Shown one piece after another: positions 8,396 through 15,018 of a stretch of 40,810 nt of DNA (positions are counted from its first letter, which is position 1; every line of letters starts with the position of its first letter). The stretch lies in contig CANRHU010000028.1 of assembly GCA_947630485.1 (NCBI GenBank), positions 1-40,810 of the forward strand, read 5' to 3'. The translations under genes were made by a program, and so were the position numbers. The notes under the pieces are model-generated. The model was not told the origin of the DNA, made no database searches, and saw nothing but the letters and a program-made list of their open reading frames with translations. Origin of the DNA: an uncultured Lachnospiraceae bacterium (GTDB taxonomy: Bacteria; Bacillota; Clostridia; Lachnospirales; Lachnospiraceae).

Positions 8396-10551
8396 TTAGG
8401 ATTCCCGGGCAAGCCTCCCGGTCCAGCTGCTTCTCCCGCCGGCTCCACGACCCCGGGGCCGCTTACCCTGTCCGGATTCACCGGCAGACCGCTCTGACCG
8501 GTAGCTCCGCTCGTCCCAGCATTACCGGGAAGCGCCGCACCGGGATCTGAGGACCCCATCCCCGCAGCGTTGCCTCCCACCGAACCTGGCCCCATCACGC
8601 TTCCCTGTCCGGGCCCGGCCGGAGCCTGGGATTCCGAGTCAGGATTCGGCGTGACCGCCTCTGAAACCGGAGGCAAAAGACCGCCTGCCGCGCCAGCGTC
8701 CGGCGTTACAGACGCCCCGCCCGCGTCCGGCGTCACAGGCGCTCCCGCGTTCGGAGCCGCCGCGCCGCCACTTACAGTTCCATCCGCAGCCGGCGGCGTA
8801 ACCTGCGGCTGTGTAACCTGCGGCTGTACCGGCTGAACGGTCTGAGACTGCGCCGGCTCTATAACCTGCGGCTGCGTCGGCTCTGTAACCTGTGGCTGCG
8901 CCGGCTGTGTGGCCTGCGGCTGCGCCGAGGCAGCCGGCTTCGTGGCGGCCGGTTTGGAAGCGGAACCGGAGCCGGACGATCCTGATGAAGTTCCGGTTGT
9001 CTTATCCGTCTTCGAAGCGTCCGACGTCTTATCCGTACCGTCCGTTTCCTCTATCTTTGCGGCGCCGCTCGTCCCCTCCAGATGATAACACAAAATCGGA
9101 TCTCCCGCATTTATATTCTCATAAATCTTCTCCGCGGCAGACCTGGGCAGATTCACACAGCCGTGAGAGCCGTTCTTCAGATAGATCTTGCCGCCGAAGG
9201 AACTGCGCCAACTGGCGTCATGCAGACCAATCCCGTTGTTAAACGGCATCCAGTACTTCACATACGACTGATATTCATAAGAACCGTCCGCCCTCCGCGC
9301 GCCGCGCAGAACCGTATTCCGCTTCTTGTAGTTCAGGAAATAAGATCCTGCCGGCGTGTCATGTCCTTTTGCATGACTGCCCGACACGAAATCCGAGTCC
9401 ACCACCAGTTCTCCATCCTTATAAAAATACAGGTGCTGCGCCGTCAGATTGACTTCCACATAGGTATTTCCGTAATCCCTTTCCTCACGGCTTACCGCCT
9501 TCTGCGAATACACCGGCTCTCTGTTCTGACTCACCCCGGACTCCAGGACGGCGCACAGCTCCTTCGTTTCCTCCGCCTGGTCTATCTTCCATCCGTAGTT
9601 TCCTTTTTCAATCGTCACCGTCTCGCCATAGGTTGTATCAAGCGTGCGCGTTTTTCCGACTGTATCGTATCGGTCCGCCAGTTCCTTTACATAAGCGGCA
9701 GCCTTTTCCTCATCCAAGGCAACCCTGCCTTCTTCGTTCAGATAAATCCACTGAACCGTCGTATCCCGATCCAGGATCTCCTGCTCATCCCCAAACTGAT
9801 AGGTGACAACGACGCCCAGATAATGCTCCTGCTCCGCGATCTTTTCCTGTATTTCCGGATAATCCGACGTCACCGCAGGCTCCTTATAAACGCCAAGTTC
9901 CTCCAGAGACAACTCCGTTTTTTTATTATGTACGGCCTCCTTCACGGCCTCCCTTACAGCTTCCTTGTCCAGAACCGTGCCTTCAACTTCCGGGACGACA
10001 CGATAGCCCTGGCCCGGGACAAACTCTGTCAGATACGCGTCCTGCGGTTCCGTCATCTGGGAATCATCAAGAAAAACAAGCTGCTCAATGCGGGCAGACA
10101 GCTTCTCATCATCCGCCTCTATCATCGTATCGATCTGATATTCCGTGGCCTGCCTGCGGTGGCTCCACCAATCCATAGGATCCTGGGCCGCCAGGTACGA
10201 GGCCATCGTCCCGTCAAACAGATAATGAAACCCCGCTTCCTCCCCGGTAATCTGTTCCGTAACGCCGCCGCGCCCGGTGATGGTAAGTACGTAATCATCC
10301 ATCCGCGAGGCCACAATCGCCTCCGCCTCTTCCGCCGTCTTATAGGAAACATCCAGTCCATTAACCGAAGTGTTCGGGAAAAAAACAGTCTGATACCTCT
10401 TCCCGACGTTCACATAGTACAGATAACCGGAAACGCCAAGAATCACCGCTCCCGCGGCGACTCCGGCTGAAATAATGGCCGCCTTTTCCGAAAAAGTCGA
10501 ACGTTTTTTCCTCTTTCGGCTTCTCGGAGCCGGCCTCACTGACTCCTCCAT
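8383..10551 (-). CDS. Membrane L,D-transpeptidase with low-complexity tail
   Basis: Peptidoglycan cross-linking or protein-anchoring enzyme, 722 residues. A basic cytoplasmic start (SRKRKKRS) precedes one membrane segment (about 23-46). Next come two regions resembling the putative peptidoglycan-binding domain found upstream of YkuD (about 50-360). The YkuD catalytic domain is at about 362-490 with HDTPAG, GLHD (His444) and SHGCVNLP (His463, Cys465). The last 230 residues are unlike a fold: a Thr/Ser/Lys-rich stretch, then Pro-Gln repeats (QPAQPQVTEP type), then Gly/Pro/Ala-rich sequence. The whole enzyme would sit outside the membrane. The ATG at 10551 is preferred over an upstream GTG (10584) because GGAAGGGG lies before it. 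Tail repeats are visible in DNA as reiterated GCGGCTG units around 8800-8935. This tail may span the wall or vary in length between strains. Confidence 0.9.
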   Translation of the reverse strand: MEESVRPAPRSRKRKKRSTFSEKAAIISAGVAAGAVILGVSGYLYYVNVGKRYQTVFFPNTSVNGLDVSYKTAEEAEAIVASRMDDYVLTITGRGGVTEQITGEEAGFHYLFDGTMASYLAAQDPMDWWSHRRQATEYQIDTMIEADDEKLSARIEQLVFLDDSQMTEPQDAYLTEFVPGQGYRVVPEVEGTVLDKEAVREAVKEAVHNKKTELSLEELGVYKEPAVTSDYPEIQEKIAEQEHYLGVVVTYQFGDEQEILDRDTTVQWIYLNEEGRVALDEEKAAAYVKELADRYDTVGKTRTLDTTYGETVTIEKGNYGWKIDQAEETKELCAVLESGVSQNREPVYSQKAVSREERDYGNTYVEVNLTAQHLYFYKDGELVVDSDFVSGSHAKGHDTPAGSYFLNYKKRNTVLRGARRADGSYEYQSYVKYWMPFNNGIGLHDASWRSSFGGKIYLKNGSHGCVNLPRSAAEKIYENINAGDPILCYHLEGTSGAAKIEETDGTDKTSDASKTDKTTGTSSGSSGSGSASKPAATKPAASAQPQATQPAQPQVTEPTQPQVIEPAQSQTVQPVQPQVTQPQVTPPAADGTVSGGAAAPNAGAPVTPDAGGASVTPDAGAAGGLLPPVSEAVTPNPDSESQAPAGPGQGSVMGPGSVGGNAAGMGSSDPGAALPGNAGTSGATGQSGLPVNPDRVSGPGVVEPAGEAAGPGGLPGNPNAPG

Positions 10552-10600
10552 CACGTTCTGTCCCCTTCCTCCCCAGAATCGCACAGATCTATCGATATAC

Positions 10601-10629
10601 AGTATATTCCCAATCCCGGCGTCTGTCCA
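10601..10629 (-). promoter_or_regulatory. L,D-transpeptidase promoter
   Basis: Minus strand -35 TGGACA (10629-10624), 17-base spacer, -10 TATACT (10606-10601), about 50 bases before the ATG. One mismatch to consensus in each hexamer. Confidence 0.7.
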
Positions 10630-10660
10630 GATATTTGTTATTATATTTATTCAAATCAAG

Positions 10661-10712
10661 CGCCCGTTTTCCGTGCGGCTGATACATTTGAACCAGCTGC
10701 CGGAAACGGGCG
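10661..10712. terminator. Long hairpin downstream of mscL
   Basis: Arms 10661-10673 and 10701-10712 pair over 12 positions with one bulged T; the inner sequence can pair further (GCGGCTG with CAGCTGC). Probably ends mscL transcription, though the minus-strand side has only a mixed AT tract. A second small hairpin, GTGTTTC-GCAT-GAAACAC (10744-10761), lies between it and the mscL stop. Confidence 0.45.
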
Positions 10713-10779
10713 TTCGGCCTTATATTTTTGATTTCTGATCACAGTGTTTCGCATGAAACACCGCGCGCCGCCGATGCAG

Positions 10780-11238
10780 TTATGACGCGTTTTTCTCCTT
10801 CAGCAGATCGCGGATCTCCGCCAGCAATTCCTCGGAGGTCGGTCCGGCCGGTTCCTCCGGTTCTTCCGGCGCCGGCTCCTCCTTCGCCTTAAACTGCTCG
10901 GTAAGCCTGTTCATCAGCTTGATCGCGCTGAACACGCAGGCAGCGATGATCAGGAAATTGATAATATTCTGGATAAAACTGCCGTACAGAATGGCCGCTT
11001 CGGCGGTGACAACCTCTCCGGCCTCATTCAGAACCTCAGGGCGGAGCACCAGCTTATAGTTGGTAAATGTGGTTCCTCCGGCGATCGCTCCCACAACCGG
11101 CATGATAATGTCGTTCACCATGGAATTCACGATCGTACTGAACGCGCCGCCGACTACAACGCCAACCGCCATATCTACGACATTGCCGCGGAAAATAAAT
11201 TTCTTAAACTCCTCCAATGTATCATGCATTTTGCCCAT
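10780..11238 (-). CDS. mscL: Large-conductance mechanosensitive channel MscL
   Basis: Homopentameric membrane pore that opens at high membrane tension to release solutes during osmotic downshock. The N-terminal amphipathic helix and TM1 (FKKFIFRGNVVDMAVGVVVG, then AFSTIVNSMV) are classic, followed by a periplasm-side loop, TM2 (FIQNIINFLIIAACVFSAI) and a cytoplasmic C-terminal helix. The linker to that helix is Glu/Pro-rich (KEEPAPEEPEEP), as in other Firmicutes. Start: ATG at 11238 with AGGAGG 10 bases upstream; a TTG two codons earlier (11244) sits 4 bases from the same site and is an alternative. About 152 residues. Own promoter upstream; monocistronic. Confidence 0.95.
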   Translation of the reverse strand: MGKMHDTLEEFKKFIFRGNVVDMAVGVVVGGAFSTIVNSMVNDIIMPVVGAIAGGTTFTNYKLVLRPEVLNEAGEVVTAEAAILYGSFIQNIINFLIIAACVFSAIKLMNRLTEQFKAKEEPAPEEPEEPAGPTSEELLAEIRDLLKEKNAS

Positions 11239-11300
11239 CTCCAAACTACCTCCTCTTACGTTTTCCCAAAATATGGTTCCAATATTAAGATGCCTTTTCC

Positions 11301-11329
11301 ATTATACACAATCTGCCGGAGGAAGTAAA
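11301..11329 (-). promoter_or_regulatory. mscL promoter
   Basis: Minus strand -35 TTTACT (11329-11324), 17-base spacer, -10 TATAAT (11306-11301) preceded by TGTG. Confidence 0.6.
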
Positions 11330-11448
11330 CAATTTTCCTTCCAAAAGCCCGCGCTAAAAAACGGCAGCGAAAGCTGTCCGCAAAAGCCCCCCGCAGGCGG
11401 CACGATTTCCCCCGTCCTACATACATTAGTAGGGTAAGGAGGTGCCTT

Positions 11449-12270
11449 ATGAAAACGAAACTGGAAGTCAAAAACCTCAGCTATTCCTACCACGAATCAA
11501 CGGGCGAGACAACCGCCCTTTCCCATATATCCTTTGACGTCAGAGACGGGGAATTCTTTGCCGTCGTCGGACCTTCCGGCTGCGGGAAATCCACGCTGCT
11601 CTCCCTTCTGTGCGGACTTCTTAAGCCGGAAGAGGGCTCCATCCTCATCGACGGAATCCCCCGCGAAAAGAGCCGCGCCGTCATCGGATATATGCTGCAG
11701 CGCGACCATCTGTTTGAGTGGCGCAGTATCCTGTCCAACGTATCCCTCGGCCTGGAGATACAAAACCCACGGCACAGATTTCCGTTCGCGCGCGCGAACG
11801 CCGCGCGGCGGCAGACGGAGGAGCAAAACCGCAGGGATCTGCTGCAGATGCTCCGAACCTACGGCCTGGAAGCTTTCCGCGACGCCAGACCGTCCCAGCT
11901 GTCCGGAGGAATGCGCCAGCGTGCCGCGCTGATCCGAACGATGGCCCTAAAACCGGACATCCTTCTTCTGGACGAACCGTTTTCCGCTCTCGACTATCAG
12001 ACAAGACTGGAGGTCTGCGACGACATCAGCTCCATCATCAAGACACAGAAAAAGACCGCGGTCCTGATCACCCACGACCTCTCCGAGGCCATCTCCGTGG
12101 CAGACCGGATCCTGGTGCTGACCGCACGCCCGGGGCGCGTAAAAACAATCCTGAATATCGATTTCGGCCCTGGGGCCGAACGACCGTTAGAGCGGCGGAA
12201 TGCGCCCGAATTTTCCAACTACTTCAATCAATTATGGAAGGAGCTGAAATATGATGAAACAACCGTGTGA
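11449..12270 (+). CDS. NitT/TauT-type ABC transporter ATPase (SsuB-like)
   Basis: ATP-hydrolysing subunit of an importer of the nitrate/taurine/sulfonate/pyrimidine-precursor class. 273 residues. Walker [10 protein letters not shown] at 41-49, Q-loop MLQRD, signature LSGGMRQRAALIRT, Walker B ILLLDEPFSALD, then the switch His in ITHDLSEA. The Met in SGGM and the ALIRT ending are typical of the SsuB/TauB/ThiZ branch. ATG preceded by AAGGAGG. Overlaps the permease gene by 20 bases, so the two are translationally coupled. No periplasmic-type binding protein is adjacent, so the substrate (sulfonate, thiamine precursor, riboflavin and others are known for the class) cannot be inferred. Confidence 0.92.
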   Translation: MKTKLEVKNLSYSYHESTGETTALSHISFDVRDGEFFAVVGPSGCGKSTLLSLLCGLLKPEEGSILIDGIPREKSRAVIGYMLQRDHLFEWRSILSNVSLGLEIQNPRHRFPFARANAARRQTEEQNRRDLLQMLRTYGLEAFRDARPSQLSGGMRQRAALIRTMALKPDILLLDEPFSALDYQTRLEVCDDISSIIKTQKKTAVLITHDLSEAISVADRILVLTARPGRVKTILNIDFGPGAERPLERRNAPEFSNYFNQLWKELKYDETTV

Positions 12271-13090
12271 CTTTCTGTCGGAATCCGTCAGGATTGCGGA
12301 AAACGCTGTCAGCCTGCGGCAGCTGGAATATCTCGCCGCCGAGAAGCGCCGCCGCACCCAGATCCGAATCGTCCGAACCATGCTGCTGGTTCTCTTTCTC
12401 GCCCTGTGGGAGCTTATGACGCAGCTGGATCTCATCGATTCCTTCATATTCAGCAGTCCAAGCCGCATTCTGGCCTGTTTTCTGCAGATGGCTGCGGACG
12501 GAAGCATCTTCATGCATATCGGAATCACGCTTCTTGAGACGCTGGCCAGCTTTTTTCTGACCGTGATCATCGCTGTAGCCGCCGCCGTCCTCCTGTGGAG
12601 CAGCCGCAGTCTTGCGGAGGTGCTGGAGCCCTATCTGGTCATGCTCAACAGCCTTCCCAAATCTGCCATGGCGCCGCTGCTCATTGTCTGGCTGGGCAAC
12701 AGTACCCGGACAATCATCGTCGCGGCCGTATCCGTGGCAGTCTTCGGCTCGGTTCTGACGCTTCACACCGGCTTTATGCAGACAGACGCCGACAAAATCC
12801 GCCTGATCACCTCCCTGGGCGGCACGCGCCGGGATGTGCTGACAAAGGTGCTGATTCCCGCCTCCATCCCATTAATCATCAGCAACATGAAGGTGAATGT
12901 GGGGCTTTGCCTGGTAGGCGTCATTATCGGCGAATTCCTGTCCGCGCGGGCCGGACTGGGATATCTGATCATTTATGCGAGCCAGGTATTCAAAATGGAT
13001 CTTCTGGTCATGTCGATCGTCATCCTCTGCCTGGTGTCTACAGCGCTGTACCAGCTCATCAGCATGCTGGAAAAACGGATAAAGGACTGA
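12251..13090 (+). CDS. NitT/TauT-type ABC transporter permease (SsuC-like)
   Basis: Membrane subunit, 279 residues, of the BPD_transp_1 family. After a soluble N-terminal stretch of about 40 residues comes a first membrane helix (MLLVLFLALWELM), and four or five more follow. The EAA coupling loop reads SLGGTRRDVLTKVLIPASIP, matching the Gly-Gly-x-x-x-x-x-P pattern that contacts the ATPase. The C terminus is a short basic tail (EKRIKD). The ATG lies inside the ATPase gene 20 bases before its stop. Only ATPase and permease are here; the binding lipoprotein must be elsewhere or this pair is a decayed system. The next 286 bases carry no gene I can support. Confidence 0.92.
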   Translation: MMKQPCDFLSESVRIAENAVSLRQLEYLAAEKRRRTQIRIVRTMLLVLFLALWELMTQLDLIDSFIFSSPSRILACFLQMAADGSIFMHIGITLLETLASFFLTVIIAVAAAVLLWSSRSLAEVLEPYLVMLNSLPKSAMAPLLIVWLGNSTRTIIVAAVSVAVFGSVLTLHTGFMQTDADKIRLITSLGGTRRDVLTKVLIPASIPLIISNMKVNVGLCLVGVIIGEFLSARAGLGYLIIYASQVFKMDLLVMSIVILCLVSTALYQLISMLEKRIKD

Positions 13091-13342
13091 CGGGCAGAGA
13101 CCGGCAGTATTCCGGGCTGGCGGCGCCGGCCGCATTCTCTACTGCAGATACGGATGCGTATACGGCGCCGGTTCCGGCCCCACGTACAGACCATACGCGG
13201 CGTTTTGGTGCAGCTGGCGCAGGAGGCCAGATCCAATACCAGACACCCGTAAGGATCGTTGTAATACGGCACATTGTCCGAATACTACGCATATCCGACA
13301 TCAATCCCAAAAATAATTCTTAATTTTCGTCAGATAATATGC

Positions 13343-13348
13343 TATACT
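13343..13348 (+). promoter_or_regulatory. Extended -10 promoter of LytTR regulator gene
   Basis: TGC-TATACT (-10 at 13343-13348) with no good -35 (AATTTT-like), 29 bases before the ATG. It is the only promoter-like element in the 13091-13376 gap. No LytTR-type box was recognised next to it. Confidence 0.5.
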
Positions 13349-13376
13349 CATCTCATCAACCGAAAGGAGCCCGTCC

Positions 13377-14081
13377 ATGCTGACCGTTACCCTCTGCGAC
13401 GACAACGCCCGGGAGCGTGAATATCTGAAAAGTCTTGTCCTCGACTGGGCGGCGGAATCCGAAGCGAAACTGACCGTGCGCGAATTCTCATCCGCGGAGG
13501 AATTTTTGTTCTCCTATTCCGACTGCCCGCCGGATATTCTGCTGCTCGATATCGAACTGTCCGGGATGAACGGCGTTGAACTGGCGAAAACGCTGCGGGC
13601 CCGCTCGGACTTTTCGCAGATCATTTTCATCACCGGCTACCCGGATTTTATCGCTGACGGGTATGACGTTTCGGCCCTGCATTATCTGTTAAAACCGGTA
13701 CGGCCGGAAAAGCTTTTCGAGGTTTTGACCCGCGCGGCCGAAAACGTTTCAAAGTCGCAGCGCGCCGTGATGTTAAAGACCACAGATGGCATCGAGCGGG
13801 TGCCTGTTGAGACGATCATTTACGCCGAGGCCTTTTCTCACCTTGTTTCCTTTGTCTGCGCCGGCAGAACCTGTGAAGTCCGCTGTACCATACCGGAAGC
13901 CAAAGCCATGTTAGGGGAAGGTTTCATCCAATGCCACCGCTCCTACATTGTCGCGCTGAAATATATCAAAACGGTCGGCAGCAGGGATATCCTTCTCGAC
14001 AACGGCGTCCGTCTTCCCATATCGCGGCAGCTTTATAAAGAAGTGAAAACGGCGTATCTGCGTTATTACGGCGTAATCTGA
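13377..14081 (+). CDS. LytTR-family response regulator
   Basis: Two-component transcription factor of the AgrA/LytR/VirR type, 234 residues. The receiver domain (1-120) has the acidic pair D8-D9, phosphoacceptor D58 in LLLDIEL and the KP turn in LLKPV. The C-terminal LytTR DNA-binding domain (about 130-232) shows IIYAEAFSHLV near its start and FIQCHRSYIVALKYI followed by LPISRQLYKEVK, the family hallmark. LytTR factors bind direct repeats of a 9-base motif spaced by about two helix turns; an array of that form lies downstream at 14834-14950. ATG with AAAGGAG upstream. The kinase gene follows after 88 bases. It probably controls the exporter genes and its own operon. Confidence 0.93.
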   Translation: MLTVTLCDDNAREREYLKSLVLDWAAESEAKLTVREFSSAEEFLFSYSDCPPDILLLDIELSGMNGVELAKTLRARSDFSQIIFITGYPDFIADGYDVSALHYLLKPVRPEKLFEVLTRAAENVSKSQRAVMLKTTDGIERVPVETIIYAEAFSHLVSFVCAGRTCEVRCTIPEAKAMLGEGFIQCHRSYIVALKYIKTVGSRDILLDNGVRLPISRQLYKEVKTAYLRYYGVI

Positions 14082-14095
14082 GGCGTCGCCGCACA

Positions 14096-14121
14096 AAACG
14101 GCCGGATGGAAACGGCCGGAT
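14096..14121 (+). repeat. Direct repeat between regulator and kinase
   Basis: AAACGGCCGGAT occurs twice with a 14-base period (14096-14107 and 14110-14121) in the 88-base gap. The spacing is not a whole number of helix turns, unlike the array at 14834. Role unknown. Confidence 0.5.
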
Positions 14122-14169
14122 CTGAAACAGCATAATAAAGAACACACAAGACGGGGGAGGCGGCAAACC

Positions 14170-14841
14170 ATGAAACTTTTTGACCTGTTTTTCGGAAAAA
14201 TGCTGGATCGCAGGATCGCGGAATATCAGTCCGATCTGATCCAGAAACACGTTTCGGAGGTCGAAAACGTCTATAAGACCATGCGCGGCTGGCGGCATGA
14301 TTATCACAACCACATTCAGGCCATGCTGGCATTGACCGACAAGCCAGATGAAATCAGGCATTATCTTCTCTGCTTAAGCGACGACCTTATGACTGTCGAT
14401 ACCGTGATCAAAACCGGCAATGTGACTCTCGACGCGATCCTGAACTCGAAGCTTTCCCTGATCAGGAATTCCGGGATCGAAGTCAGCGCCAAGGCGGCGG
14501 TGCCGCAAAACCTTCCCATCTCGGACATCGACCTGTGCGTCATCATCGGAAATCTTCTGGACAACGCACTGGAAGCGTGCCAGAGCCAGCCGGACGAAGA
14601 GGAGCGTTCGATCCGGATCTTTATCGGGGTATTGAAAAATCAGCTCTACATCTACTGCCGGAATACTCTGGACGGCATTCCGAAAAAGCTGGGCGGAACC
14701 TATCTGAGTTCCAAGCGAAGAAGCGGACGTGGACTCGGCCTGATGCGGATCGATTCCATCGCCGCGAGGAACAACGGCTCCGTAAACCGCCAGCACGACG
14801 ACGGAATCTTCGCCACCGAAGTCATCATTCCTCTTTCGTGA
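14170..14841 (+). CDS. GHKL histidine kinase lacking a sensor domain
   Basis: Partner kinase of the LytTR regulator, 223 residues. After about 40 residues (MKLFDLFFGKML, amphipathic, then a helical linker) comes the H-box RHDYHNHI with phosphoacceptor His43. An N-box, GNLLDNALEAC, and a G-box, GRGLGL, follow in the ATPase domain, which ends in TEVIIPLS. This is the catalytic half of an AgrC/NatK-type kinase (PF14501-like GHKL ATPase). Such kinases normally have five to seven membrane helices; here there are none, and the length is about half of normal. The signal must come from a partner protein, from the membrane through the amphipathic start, or from inside the cell. GGGGGAGG precedes the ATG. 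The stop codon lies inside the first unit of the repeat array. Confidence 0.9.
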   Translation: MKLFDLFFGKMLDRRIAEYQSDLIQKHVSEVENVYKTMRGWRHDYHNHIQAMLALTDKPDEIRHYLLCLSDDLMTVDTVIKTGNVTLDAILNSKLSLIRNSGIEVSAKAAVPQNLPISDIDLCVIIGNLLDNALEACQSQPDEEERSIRIFIGVLKNQLYIYCRNTLDGIPKKLGGTYLSSKRRSGRGLGLMRIDSIAARNNGSVNRQHDDGIFATEVIIPLS

Positions 14842-14950
14842 CGCAGTCCGTGCCGTTTCGTGACGCAGTCTGCGCCGTTTCGTGATGCATGTGATGCAGT
14901 CCACTCCGTTTTGCGATGCAGTCCGCGCCGTTTTTGATACCGTTCGCGCC
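14834..14950 (+). promoter_or_regulatory. 22-base tandem repeat array, candidate LytTR operator
   Basis: Five related units: 14834-14855, 14856-14877, 14878-14908 (carrying a 9-base internal duplication), 14909-14930 and a divergent 14931-14950. Each holds a 9-base box: GCAGTCCGT at 14843, GCAGTCTGC at 14865, GCAGTCCAC at 14896, GCAGTCCGC at 14918, ACCGTTCGC at 14939. These resemble the published LytTR half-site [TA][AC][CA]GTTN[AG][TG] (7 of 9 for the first box, 8 of 9 for the last). Box spacings are 22, 31, 22 and 21 bases, close to two or three helix turns each, so all boxes face the same side of the DNA. The last box ends 7 bases before the -35 of the exporter promoter. Confidence 0.6.
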
Positions 14951-14954
14951 AAAA

Positions 14955-14983
14955 TTCCCCAGGATCTCTGACCATGCTATAAT
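14955..14983 (+). promoter_or_regulatory. Exporter operon promoter with weak -35
   Basis: -10 TATAAT at 14978-14983; at 17 bases upstream only TTCCCC (14955-14960), a poor -35. A strong -10 with a poor -35 directly downstream of repeated boxes is the usual form of an activator-dependent promoter. Expected start near 14990. Confidence 0.6.
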
Positions 14984-15006
14984 AAAAGCTGTCAGAGATC
15001 TTTTTT
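14963..15006 (+). terminator. Terminator enclosing the exporter promoter -10
   Basis: Perfect 10-base arms GATCTCTGAC (14963-14972) and complement (14991-15000), 18-base loop, then six T (15001-15006). Transcripts from the regulator/kinase genes would contain both arms and stop here. RNA started at about 14990 would lack the left arm and pass. The ribosome binding site CAGGAGG follows directly (15007-15013). Confidence 0.75.
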
Positions 15007-15018
15007 CAGGAGGACATC

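Noticed and set aside
9082-10470. 462-codon plus-strand open frame opposite the L,D-transpeptidase
   Set aside because: Antisense shadow of a gene with clear catalytic motifs; composition is dominated by Arg/Ile/Leu from reversed codons.
12973-13310. Cys-containing minus-strand frames after the permease gene, considered as peptide precursors for the exporters
   Set aside because: They overlap the 3' end of the permease gene, are Arg-rich, lack a leader-like pattern and lie on the strand opposite the exporter genes.
14834-14950. CRISPR array
   Set aside because: The units are adjacent 22-base tandem repeats with no unique spacers, and there are no cas genes.
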